Of a stretch of 53,764 nucleotides of DNA, positions 33,437 to 41,270 are shown piece after piece (the stretch's first letter is position 1; every line of letters starts with the position of its first letter). Where the stretch lies: positions 1 through 53,764 of the forward strand of contig JAEXOO010000019.1 in NCBI GenBank assembly GCA_023439305.1. Direction: 5' to 3'. The position numbers and the translations under genes were made by a program. A model generated the notes under the pieces. The model did no database searches, was not told where the DNA came from, and worked only from the letters and a program-made list of their open reading frames with translations. This stretch comes from Pseudomonadota bacterium (GTDB lineage Bacteria; Pseudomonadota; Gammaproteobacteria; Burkholderiales; Burkholderiaceae_B).

Positions 33437-34042
33437 TTACTTGTCGTTATTTGATTTGGCGCCGTGAGCCAGCAAAGCCTGCTCACCCGCCCATGGCGCG
33501 GTCTGATCCGCGCTGTCCGCGCGCGCTTGCGCCACGGCTGCAGCATCGATCGCTTCCGCATCGTTCTGCCATTCAGTGCGGATATAGCTCAGCACTGCGG
33601 CCATTTCCTCGTCGTTGAACTGTGCGCCAAAGGCCGGCATGGCGCCGCTGTAGCTTTGCCCTTTCACCGTGATAGGTCCGCTGATTCCGTGCAGCACCAG
33701 CTTGGCCAGGACGACAGGATCGCCCTTGACCCACTCCGAATCGGCCAGGGGCGGAAACACGCCGGGCAATCCCGCGCCGCTGGCCTGGTGGCAGGCCAAG
33801 CAGGCATTGCCATACAATTGCTTTCCATCAACCGCCGAACCGGCGCTTTCCTGCGGCGCCAGCACAGCCAGGGGACGCTGGTCGCCCAGACCCGCAGCAC
33901 TGTCGGGATTGGCCGTGACGATGTAATACACCGCCCAGACAATCAAAGCTCCCACCACGGCGATCAGAACGCGAGGAATGGGGTTGTACTGCTCGTGCGG
34001 ATCCGCATTCTCGCTTTGGCGCGTCTGAACAGGCGGCTTCAT
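33437..34042 (-). CDS. Membrane-anchored mono-haem cytochrome c (oxidase subunit III-like)
   Basis: A 201-aa cytochrome c with one membrane helix (VLIAVVGALIVWAVYYIV), a single haem site CLACH (81-85) and a likely Met ligand in GAMPAFG. A canonical CcoP has two haems; this one has one. It overlaps the CcoO-like gene by ATGA and is the last gene of the oxidase operon. It probably donates electrons to, or sits inside, the oxidase. Confidence 0.88.
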   Translation of the reverse strand: MKPPVQTRQSENADPHEQYNPIPRVLIAVVGALIVWAVYYIVTANPDSAAGLGDQRPLAVLAPQESAGSAVDGKQLYGNACLACHQASGAGLPGVFPPLADSEWVKGDPVVLAKLVLHGISGPITVKGQSYSGAMPAFGAQFNDEEMAAVLSYIRTEWQNDAEAIDAAAVAQARADSADQTAPWAGEQALLAHGAKSNNDK

Positions 34043-34647
34043 TGCATGCGCTCCTTCTGCTCCAGCGTGATGACGGGATAGGTTCGCTTAAGACTTTGCA
34101 GATAAGCCACCAGGTCCAGCGCTTCGGGCTTGGCCACCACGACCTTGCCGGCCGGGCCGACGTCGGGGGGCAGGTTCACCACCTGCTCGCCTGGCGCCAC
34201 GCTGCCCTTGTCCTTGGCTTCAAACAAAAAGCGATACGGCGGCATATTGCTGCCCGGGGTGTAGGCGCGCGGATCATATAGATGGCCCAGATGCCAATCC
34301 TGGCTAGGCTGACGCACGCCGATATTGAAGAGGTCCGGTCCCGTGCGCATGGTGCCCAGCAGAGGCGGATCGTCATAGTGATAGTCCCCCGCCACCGACG
34401 CGCGGCCCCAGCCGCGACTGGCATCGGCCACGCCGGCGCCTGTGGTGCTGGGCTGCTGAGTGTGGCAAGTAATACAGCCATTGGCCCGGTAAACGGCGCG
34501 ACCGCGCAGCTCCTGGCTGGTATAGGGTTTCAGTCCTTCAGGCGCCGGCTCGTCCTTCAGTTGCAGAAAAGGCACCACAATCATGGCGGCAGTCGCCAGC
34601 GACAGGGTCACCATGGACCCCACGATCAATTTCAGTTCGTTTTCCAT
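34039..34647 (-). CDS. ccoO: Cytochrome cbb3-type oxidase subunit II (CcoO-like)
   Basis: A 202-aa membrane-anchored mono-haem cytochrome. It has an N-terminal helix (LIVGSMVTLSLATAAMIVV), the haem site CITCH (58-62) and the CcoO-typical stretch GTMRTGPDLFNIGVRQ with later NMPPYRFLF. It starts 4 nt after the CcoN-like stop, and the cytochrome c gene overlaps its end. It passes electrons to the catalytic subunit. Confidence 0.9.
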   Translation of the reverse strand: MENELKLIVGSMVTLSLATAAMIVVPFLQLKDEPAPEGLKPYTSQELRGRAVYRANGCITCHTQQPSTTGAGVADASRGWGRASVAGDYHYDDPPLLGTMRTGPDLFNIGVRQPSQDWHLGHLYDPRAYTPGSNMPPYRFLFEAKDKGSVAPGEQVVNLPPDVGPAGKVVVAKPEALDLVAYLQSLKRTYPVITLEQKERMQ

Positions 34648-34651
34648 CTCA

Positions 34652-36304
34652 TCAAGCCTCGACGACGGTGGAGCGGCGCTCGCCTGCAAAGCGGCGCTCG
34701 GTAACGGCGAACACGCCGGACTTCAGGATGATCAGCAGAACGTGCAGGGCGAACGCCAGATGGCCCAGCGTCATCAGTGCGCCGCCCAGAGAACGGCCTT
34801 GCAGCCAAGGCATGGTGACCGCAACGGACTCCATGAAGCCGCGGCCCAGATCCAGCAAAGCCAGGCCTTGCAGCACGCCGCCGATGCTGAGCGTGATCAT
34901 ATACACGGCAAACCCAGCCACCACCAGCCAGAAATGCAGTGAAATCAACGCCGGACGCGGCCAGGCCGTATTCAGGATGCGCGGCATGGCGAAATACACG
35001 CCGCCAAAAATCACCATGGTCACAAAGCCGTACATGCCCAGGTGTGCATGGGCCACCGTGAAGTGCGTAAAGTGGGTAATGGAGTTGAGCGAACGCAATG
35101 CTTCCAGCGAGCCCTGCAGCGATGCGACGGTATACATCATGGCGCCGAACACCATGAAGCGCAGTACGGGGGAATGACGCAGAGCGCCGAAATGGCCTTT
35201 CATGGTCAGGTGCTGGTTGGCGGAGAACGCCAGCACGGGAATCACCATCATCACACTTTGCACAATGGACAAAGTGATCAGCCATTCAGGGATGGGGCCG
35301 CCGATCAAGTGGTGGGCGCCGACCTGGCCATAGAAAAAAGCCAGTGTCCAGAAGCCCAGCAGGGACAAGTTATAAGAACGCACCGGACGACCGATGACTT
35401 TGGGCAGAAAGTAATAAATGGCGGCGATCGACATGGGCGTGTAGAACAGGCCCAGCACGTTGTGGCCGAACCACCAGTTCATGGTGGCCTGCTCCACTCC
35501 GAAGTGCACGCCCGGCACTTTTGCCACGATGTACAGGATGGGAAACCAGAACAGGGCGGCGCCAATGTACCAGACGGAAACGTATAGATGCTTGACCTTG
35601 CGGCGCGACAGCATCAGAGCCAACGGCATCCCTATCATCATGCCGCCGAAGGCGAACAGCACGCCGATCTGCCAAGGAATCTCCAGCCACTCCATGCCTG
35701 CATTCAGACCGATCGCCAAAGCCCCCATGCCCGCCACCAGCGCGGCATTCCAGACCAGACCGCCGACCATGACCAGGCGTCCGCCCAGCAAGGGCGTCTG
35801 CAGCAGGCGCGGCAGCATCCAGATCGTCAGGCCCAGCAGCCCCATGGGCGCCCAGCCGTAAGCTACCCCATTCAGGTGCAAGGTGCGAAGACGACCGAAA
35901 CTGAGCCAGGACACATCGCCCAGAAACTCAGGCCAGTGCAACTTGAGCGAGCTGATCAGACCGGCGAACGAGGCCACGATCAACCAGACAACCGCACAGG
36001 CGATCAGCAGAAAGGCAGGCAGCGAACTGGAGCGGTCCGCCTCTTCTCGGGCTTGCATCTCGACGGCGCTGGTGGTCTGGCCATGGTTCTCGACCAAATG
36101 ATCGCGGGCGCTGTGGACCAAAGCTTCATGCTGCGCCTGACCGGCGGAAGGGTCTTCCGGGTGACCGATTTCACCCGTTTGGAAAATGGTGCGCGCGCCG
36201 CTCACCTCGGAATCGAACAGGCCTTTGCGCAAGGACCAGATAAACGCAAACAGTCCGGCAATCGACAGAATAAATGCGGCTAGCAATAGCGCCGTCGGGT
36301 TCAT
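34652..36304 (-). CDS. ccoN: cbb3-type haem-copper oxidase subunit I with CcoS-like N-terminus
   Basis: A 550-aa protein. The first ~50 residues (LFAFIWSLRKGLFDSE) resemble the small assembly protein CcoS. After a ~50-residue linker comes a 12-helix oxidase core with haem and copper histidines in RTLHLNGVAYGW, NWWFGHNVLGLFYTP, GAHHLIGGP and FTVAHAHLGMYGF. It reduces O2 (possibly also NO) at a binuclear centre in the inner membrane. The ATG at 36304 has AGAGGAAGATC upstream. CcoQ and a diheme CcoP are missing from the operon. The family could also be described as a cbb3/NOR-like intermediate. Confidence 0.85.
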   Translation of the reverse strand: MNPTALLLAAFILSIAGLFAFIWSLRKGLFDSEVSGARTIFQTGEIGHPEDPSAGQAQHEALVHSARDHLVENHGQTTSAVEMQAREEADRSSSLPAFLLIACAVVWLIVASFAGLISSLKLHWPEFLGDVSWLSFGRLRTLHLNGVAYGWAPMGLLGLTIWMLPRLLQTPLLGGRLVMVGGLVWNAALVAGMGALAIGLNAGMEWLEIPWQIGVLFAFGGMMIGMPLALMLSRRKVKHLYVSVWYIGAALFWFPILYIVAKVPGVHFGVEQATMNWWFGHNVLGLFYTPMSIAAIYYFLPKVIGRPVRSYNLSLLGFWTLAFFYGQVGAHHLIGGPIPEWLITLSIVQSVMMVIPVLAFSANQHLTMKGHFGALRHSPVLRFMVFGAMMYTVASLQGSLEALRSLNSITHFTHFTVAHAHLGMYGFVTMVIFGGVYFAMPRILNTAWPRPALISLHFWLVVAGFAVYMITLSIGGVLQGLALLDLGRGFMESVAVTMPWLQGRSLGGALMTLGHLAFALHVLLIILKSGVFAVTERRFAGERRSTVVEA

Positions 36305-36322
36305 GATCTTCCTCTGACAAGG

Positions 36323-36346
36323 GGCGCCGAACAACAGTGCGGCGCC
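36323..36346 (-). other. GC-rich hairpin in the oxidase 5' leader
   Basis: Perfect arms GGCGCCG (36323-36329) and CGGCGCC (36340-36346) around a 10-nt loop, just upstream of the ccoN ribosome site. No FNR/ANR box was recognised between 36305 and 36541. Confidence 0.4.
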
Positions 36347-36416
36347 GGACTAAAAACACCTGGCAAGGCTACGCGTGCCCAATGTGCATTCCAAGAATCA
36401 GTTTCGGCATGAAAAA

Positions 36417-36521
36417 CCCTATCAGTTGCGCGATACAGCCCTCAGGGCGCATGACGCTTGCCTTCGCACAAAAACAGATCAGATAATGAAAAAGTATTTT
36501 TTTCTTTATTCACCCTATCAG
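36417..36521. promoter_or_regulatory. Pair of 9-bp direct repeats before a MocR gene
   Basis: CCCTATCAG occurs at 36417-36425 and again at 36513-36521, just before the regulator start at 36542. MocR regulators bind direct repeats, so autoregulation is possible, but 96 bp is a wide spacing. Confidence 0.35.
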
Positions 36522-36541
36522 ACTCTTCCAGCGGCGCTGTC

Positions 36542-37960
36542 ATGAAACTCTACGAACGCCTGGCCGACGAATTGGCCCAAGCCATCTACAACGGCACCCT
36601 GTCGGCCGGTGATCGCATGCCCTCGGTGCGCCTGCTGATGGGACGCCACAAAGTCAGTGCCTCCACGATTTTCCAGGCCTATTACCGGCTGGAATCCCAA
36701 GGGCTTATTCTGGCCCGGCCGCGCTCGGGCTATTACGTATCGGCCAAGGCTGCACAACTGGCCCTGGAGGCCGACACCGCCTCACAACCTCCCGAGCAAG
36801 CCACCATCGTCAACAACAGCGACCTGATCCTGGCCATTCTGCAATCGGCCTCGCAACGCGACGTCACACCGCTAGGCTCGGCATTTCCCAGCCCCTTGTT
36901 GTTCCCGCTGGAGCGCCTGGGGCGCTTTCTGTCGTCCAGCCTGAAACATCAGGATCCCTGGGCCAGCGTGGATGACCTGACCCAGGGTCATGCGCCCTTG
37001 CGCCGCCAGATTGCCTTGCGCTACCTGGCGGACGGCATGGCCGTCAATGCCGACGACATCGTCATCACCCATGGCGCGCTGGAAGCCCTGAATCTGTGCC
37101 TGGCCGCCGTCACCCAACCAGGCGACATCGTGCTGGTCGAATCCCCCACCTTCTACGCCGCCCTGCAGTCGCTGGAGCGCATGAAGCTGCAGGCGGTGGA
37201 AGTCCCCACCCACCCGCGCGAAGGCATCGACCTGCATGCGCTGGAGCAAGCCATACAGCGCCATGCGCCCAAAGCCTGCTGGCTGATGACGGCCTTCCAG
37301 AACCCCTTGGGCAGCCTGATGCCCGAATCCAAGAAAGCCGAGTTGGTGGCGCTTCTGGCGCACTACGACATCCCCCTGCTGGAGGACGATGTATATGGCG
37401 AACTGTATTTCGGCGCGCATCGCCCCCGCCCCGCCAAGGCCTTCGACCGCCAGGGGCTGGTCATGCACTGCTCGTCGTTTTCCAAGACTCTGGCGCCGGG
37501 CTATCGCATCGGCTGGGCCGTTCCAGGGCGCTACATACAGGATGTCGCCAAAGCCAAGCTGACCACCACGCTGAGCTCGCCGGTGCCGACCCAGCTGGCG
37601 CTGGCGACCTACTTGGAAAAGGGAGCCTATGATCGTCACCTGCGTCGCCTGCGCGCGCAGCTGCGTCAGCAACGGGATGAGTTCGCCCAGGCCCTGGGGC
37701 GCTATTTTCCGGCCGGCACCCGCGCTACGCGGCCGGAAGGCGGCTATTTTCTATGGGTGGAGCTGGACAAAGCCGTCAATACCCTGGCGCTGCATCGCCA
37801 GGCCTTGTCGCAAGGCATCAGCATTGCCCCTGGCTCCATTTTCTCGACCACGCAGGATTATCGCCACTGTCTGCGGCTGAACTTCGGCCATGTCTGGGAT
37901 GAGCGCAGCGCCGCCGCCTTGCAGACCCTGGGCGCCCTGGTGAAGCCTGCCAGGTCCTAA
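36542..37960 (+). CDS. MocR-type regulator (GntR winged helix plus aminotransferase domain)
   Basis: A 472-aa regulator. The winged helix (YERLADELAQAIYNGTLSAG, KVSASTIFQAYYRLES) is followed by a fold-type I aminotransferase domain with the PLP lysine in CSSFSKTLAPGYRIGW. The helical linker is short. It is a different MocR from the one at 15162 and is not close to it in sequence. It is divergent from the cbb3-like operon across 237 bp and precedes the secretion operon; neither is an obvious target. The ATG at 36542 fits the domain start, though its ribosome site is weak. Confidence 0.87.
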   Translation: MKLYERLADELAQAIYNGTLSAGDRMPSVRLLMGRHKVSASTIFQAYYRLESQGLILARPRSGYYVSAKAAQLALEADTASQPPEQATIVNNSDLILAILQSASQRDVTPLGSAFPSPLLFPLERLGRFLSSSLKHQDPWASVDDLTQGHAPLRRQIALRYLADGMAVNADDIVITHGALEALNLCLAAVTQPGDIVLVESPTFYAALQSLERMKLQAVEVPTHPREGIDLHALEQAIQRHAPKACWLMTAFQNPLGSLMPESKKAELVALLAHYDIPLLEDDVYGELYFGAHRPRPAKAFDRQGLVMHCSSFSKTLAPGYRIGWAVPGRYIQDVAKAKLTTTLSSPVPTQLALATYLEKGAYDRHLRRLRAQLRQQRDEFAQALGRYFPAGTRATRPEGGYFLWVELDKAVNTLALHRQALSQGISIAPGSIFSTTQDYRHCLRLNFGHVWDERSAAALQTLGALVKPARS

Positions 37961-38138
37961 TAAAACAATATCGGGAATATTATTTACAAAACCATCAAAA
38001 TTCAGTCAAGAATCGCCTAAAACACGCTATTTTTACGTATTTAGTCCCGATTTATTTCCACAAAACTGCAATGCGTTTTTGCCATCATGAAGGCACCTGA
38101 TACGACCTCAGATTCTGCTTTCTAAGGATGCGCCCGCT

Positions 38139-38576
38139 ATGCTGAATTCTCACTTCGCGCCCGGCACCCCACGCCGCCACGCCGGCTTTTCCCTGATTGA
38201 AGTCATGGTGGTGCTGGTCATCATGGGCGTCATGGCCGCCCTGATCGTACCCAACCTGATGGACCGCCCCGACCAGGCCCGCGCCACAGCCGCGCGCCAG
38301 GACGTGGCTTCCATCATGCAGGCTCTCAAGCTGTACCGCCTGGACAACGGACGTTACCCCACCCAGGCGCAAGGCCTGCAGGCCCTGGCGCAGAAACCCG
38401 CTGGCGTGGACAACTGGCGCAGCTATCTGGAGCGTCTGCCGCAAGACCCCTGGGGCAATCCCTACCAGTACCTGAACCCGGGCGTGCACGAAGAAATCGA
38501 CGTGTTCTCGCTGGGCGCGGATGGCCAGCCCGGGGGCGACGGCAGCAACGCAGACATCGGCTCCTGGCAGCGCTGA
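38139..38576 (+). CDS. gspG: Type II secretion major pseudopilin GspG
   Basis: A 145-aa pseudopilin with the prepilin cleavage site HAGFSLIEVMVVLVIMGVMA (Gly before Phe, Glu at +5) and the GspG C-terminal pattern YPTQAQGLQAL, DPWGNPYQYLNPG, FSLGADGQPGGDG. It forms the periplasmic pseudopilus once cleaved by a prepilin peptidase, whose gene is not in the window. First gene of the secretion operon; gspK follows 14 bp later. Confidence 0.95.
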   Translation: MLNSHFAPGTPRRHAGFSLIEVMVVLVIMGVMAALIVPNLMDRPDQARATAARQDVASIMQALKLYRLDNGRYPTQAQGLQALAQKPAGVDNWRSYLERLPQDPWGNPYQYLNPGVHEEIDVFSLGADGQPGGDGSNADIGSWQR

Positions 38577-38590
38577 GCCGAACACCCGGC

Positions 38591-39586
38591 ATGATGGCAC
38601 GCGCCCTCACCCGTATCGAGCGCCAACACGGCATGATCGTGGTCAGCACCCTGGCCCTGGTCGCCATTCTGGCCATTCTGGCCAGCCAGGTGCTGGCCCG
38701 CCAGACCGTGGACACGCATCGTCTGGACCTTGTTCAGCAACGCCTGCTTGCCGACGCCGCGCTCGCGGGCGACCGAGCCCGAGCCCGGGCTGTGCTGGGC
38801 CTGCATGCACGTCAGCAGGTGGCCGTGCAGCTGAACGACAGCTGGAATCGTCCGATTCGCCGCCGCACCCTGCACGACAGAGGCCTGCCTGAAGCCTGGC
38901 TGCACAGCCGCCTCAGCGACGAACAGGGAAAATTCAACCTGCGCAATCTGGTCCAGCACGGTCGCGTGGACGCCGAAGAAAGCGCCGCTTTCCTGCGCCT
39001 GTGTCTGTTGCTGGACATCCCCGTCGCACAGGCTCGGCAGATCGCCCGGCGGGTGGTCATCAGTCTTGTCAGCGAAGAACGTGATCAGGGCAGCGCCGAC
39101 CAGAACACGCGCCAGGCAGCCCAAGAAGCCGCGCAGCGTCTGGGAATGGCTGCTTTGCCCGCTCAGGACCAGGCTCCCCGGCCTCGGGTGATGCAAGACC
39201 TGCTGTCCGAATCCGAACTGAACCACGCCATGCTTGAGCGCCTGGCAGACTACGTCACCATCCTGCCTCGACGCAGCTGGATCAATGCGAACACCGCTCG
39301 TCCAGAGGTCATTGCCGCCTGGGTTCCGGGCCTGTCGCTGGAGCAGGCCCGCTCACTTCTCGCCGAACGCGACCGAGGCCGCTGGTTCCTGAATCGCGGT
39401 GACATCTATCAACGGTTGAACATGCCCGAGCTGGACGAAAGTCAGTTGCGCCTGGGTATTACCAGCCATTGGTTCCGCCTGGACAGCGCGATCGAGTCGC
39501 AAGACACCTGGGTCATTTCGCGCGCTTTGCTGTTCGACGACAAGCAGAATCCGCCGCAACTGGTCTGGCATCGGGAAGGCGCATGA
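38591..39586 (+). CDS. gspK: Type II secretion minor pseudopilin GspK
   Basis: A 331-aa protein with a prepilin-like N-terminus (RQHGMIVVSTLALVAILAIL), divergent from the standard Gly-Phe site, and the GspK globular domain (NLRNLV, ADYVTILPRRSWINANTARP in part: SWINANTARPEV). It caps the pseudopilus tip. It overlaps gspL by ATGA. In other systems gspH, I and J lie between gspG and gspK; here they are absent. Confidence 0.88.
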   Translation: MMARALTRIERQHGMIVVSTLALVAILAILASQVLARQTVDTHRLDLVQQRLLADAALAGDRARARAVLGLHARQQVAVQLNDSWNRPIRRRTLHDRGLPEAWLHSRLSDEQGKFNLRNLVQHGRVDAEESAAFLRLCLLLDIPVAQARQIARRVVISLVSEERDQGSADQNTRQAAQEAAQRLGMAALPAQDQAPRPRVMQDLLSESELNHAMLERLADYVTILPRRSWINANTARPEVIAAWVPGLSLEQARSLLAERDRGRWFLNRGDIYQRLNMPELDESQLRLGITSHWFRLDSAIESQDTWVISRALLFDDKQNPPQLVWHREGA

Positions 39587-40680
39587 TGCACGTCGCCAAG
39601 AAACAGATGGCGCACGAGCTGCGCATACAGTTGCCGCCGGCCGACACGCCGCCCCCCGCTCCGATCCACTTCTTCTGGCGCATGCGCTCCGGCCCCTGGC
39701 AAGCGGGGCAAGCCGCTAGTCTGGAGCACTTGGCCAAACTATTCCAAGCCCGGCGCCTGAGCGCTTGCCTGCATCCGGCCGATGTCGCCTGCACCACCTT
39801 GACCTTGCCTGCGCTGGCCCGCCCCCTCCTGCTCAAGGCGGCCCGCCAAGCCGTCGCTGCCCGGGCCCTGAACCCCGTCGACGATCTGCTGCTGGCTCTG
39901 GGCCCGCGCAGCGACAGCGGCCAGACTGATCTGGCGTGGAGCGCCCGGCGCACCGTTCAGCAGCATCTGCATACGCTGCGCCAGCGTGGCCTGCCCCTGA
40001 AAGCGCTTTATCCTCCTCAAGGACGGCCCGACCTGGCCGACGGCCAGATACTACATATCGACGGGTGGGCGCTGCGTCCTGCCAGCCCGCAGCATCTGGA
40101 GGTCCTGCCCCCTGGACATCCGGACAGCGCCCAACCGGCGGTGCAGCCCGACCACTTTGACATCGCCGCCTGGAGCTTTCCCCTGGCGCGGCCCTCCGCG
40201 CCGGAAAAGTCGCGCTGGCCCCGCGCGCTGGCGGGATGGGCTCTTGTCGCTCTGGTCGTCATGCTGACCAGCCTGCACCGGGACGCACGTCGTCTGGCCG
40301 AGGAAGGCCAACAACTCAAGCACGGCATGACACAACGCGTCAAAACCGCCTTCCCCGATCTGGGCATCGTGCTGGACCCGCTCCAGCAGGCCCGTCAGCA
40401 ACTGGCCAGCCGCCAACAAACTGCCGATACGCCCCGCAGCGACCTGGCCTCATTGGTTCTAACGGCCGCGCCTGTGCTGGAATCAGCGGTCGGGCAGTTT
40501 CAGACGCTGAATTACCAGAATGACACCCTGGTGCTGACCTGGCGAGACGGGGCTCTTCCCGCCGAAAACCAATTGGCGGCACTGCGCGAACAAGCCGCCC
40601 ATCATCACCTGTCCCTGAATACCGAACACAACACCTTGCGCATTACGGCAGCGCCGACTGCCCAGGAACCTGCCCCATGA
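39583..40680 (+). CDS. gspL: Type II secretion inner-membrane protein GspL
   Basis: A 365-aa protein with an N-terminal cytoplasmic actin-like domain that should contact GspE, one membrane helix near WALVALVVMLTSL, and a periplasmic ferredoxin-like domain (NYQNDTLVLTWRDGA). Assignment rests on this architecture and on its place between gspK and gspM. It is translationally coupled on both sides (ATGA overlaps at 39583 and 40677). Confidence 0.82.
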   Translation: MMHVAKKQMAHELRIQLPPADTPPPAPIHFFWRMRSGPWQAGQAASLEHLAKLFQARRLSACLHPADVACTTLTLPALARPLLLKAARQAVAARALNPVDDLLLALGPRSDSGQTDLAWSARRTVQQHLHTLRQRGLPLKALYPPQGRPDLADGQILHIDGWALRPASPQHLEVLPPGHPDSAQPAVQPDHFDIAAWSFPLARPSAPEKSRWPRALAGWALVALVVMLTSLHRDARRLAEEGQQLKHGMTQRVKTAFPDLGIVLDPLQQARQQLASRQQTADTPRSDLASLVLTAAPVLESAVGQFQTLNYQNDTLVLTWRDGALPAENQLAALREQAAHHHLSLNTEHNTLRITAAPTAQEPAP

Positions 40681-41270
40681 AACTGACCTCTCGCCTGCAC
40701 AGTCCCGCCCTGGCCCGCTGGATGCGCACACTGCAAAGCCAGTGGCTGGCGCTCAGCATCAAAGAGCGGCGGCAGATCATTGTCCTGGCGTTCCTGGTTT
40801 CAGTGACCTTGATCTGGCTGCTGGCGGTGCGCCCAGCGCTGCAGGCACGCCAGCACTGGCAGCAGGAGCTGCCCCGCCTGCACCGACAAGCCGCCGAACT
40901 GGAGCAACTGCTGCAGCGCCGGGGCCAATCCCCTGCTACAGCCCCCCCGGCGGCGCGCCCTTGGGCCGCGTTGCTGCAGGACAGTCTGGAGCACGCCGGG
41001 CTGAACGCGCATATTCGCGTGGTCGATCCCGACATCCATCTGGACTTCGCCGCCGCCACGTCCGCCTCTGACCTGATCGGCTGGCTGGTGCCCGCCAGCG
41101 AGCGCCTGGGACTGTCCGTTCAGCATGTGCGCATGGAACGCCTTGGAACCGTCGGCCGTCCGGCCCCGGAACCCGAACATATCGACCAGTTGGATGCCCC
41201 GGTGACAGCCCTGGTTCAGCTACAGATTCGTCAACAGCCTTGGGATGGCCCATCACATGACACACCCTAA
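40677..41270 (+). CDS. gspM: Type II secretion inner-membrane protein GspM
   Basis: A 197-aa bitopic protein. It has a cytoplasmic N-terminus, one helix (QIIVLAFLVSVTLIWLLAV) and a periplasmic domain starting with a coiled coil. It matches GspM by size, topology and gene order, and should dimerise with GspL. Its end overlaps the start of gspD by 14 bp. Confidence 0.82.
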   Translation: MKLTSRLHSPALARWMRTLQSQWLALSIKERRQIIVLAFLVSVTLIWLLAVRPALQARQHWQQELPRLHRQAAELEQLLQRRGQSPATAPPAARPWAALLQDSLEHAGLNAHIRVVDPDIHLDFAAATSASDLIGWLVPASERLGLSVQHVRMERLGTVGRPAPEPEHIDQLDAPVTALVQLQIRQQPWDGPSHDTP

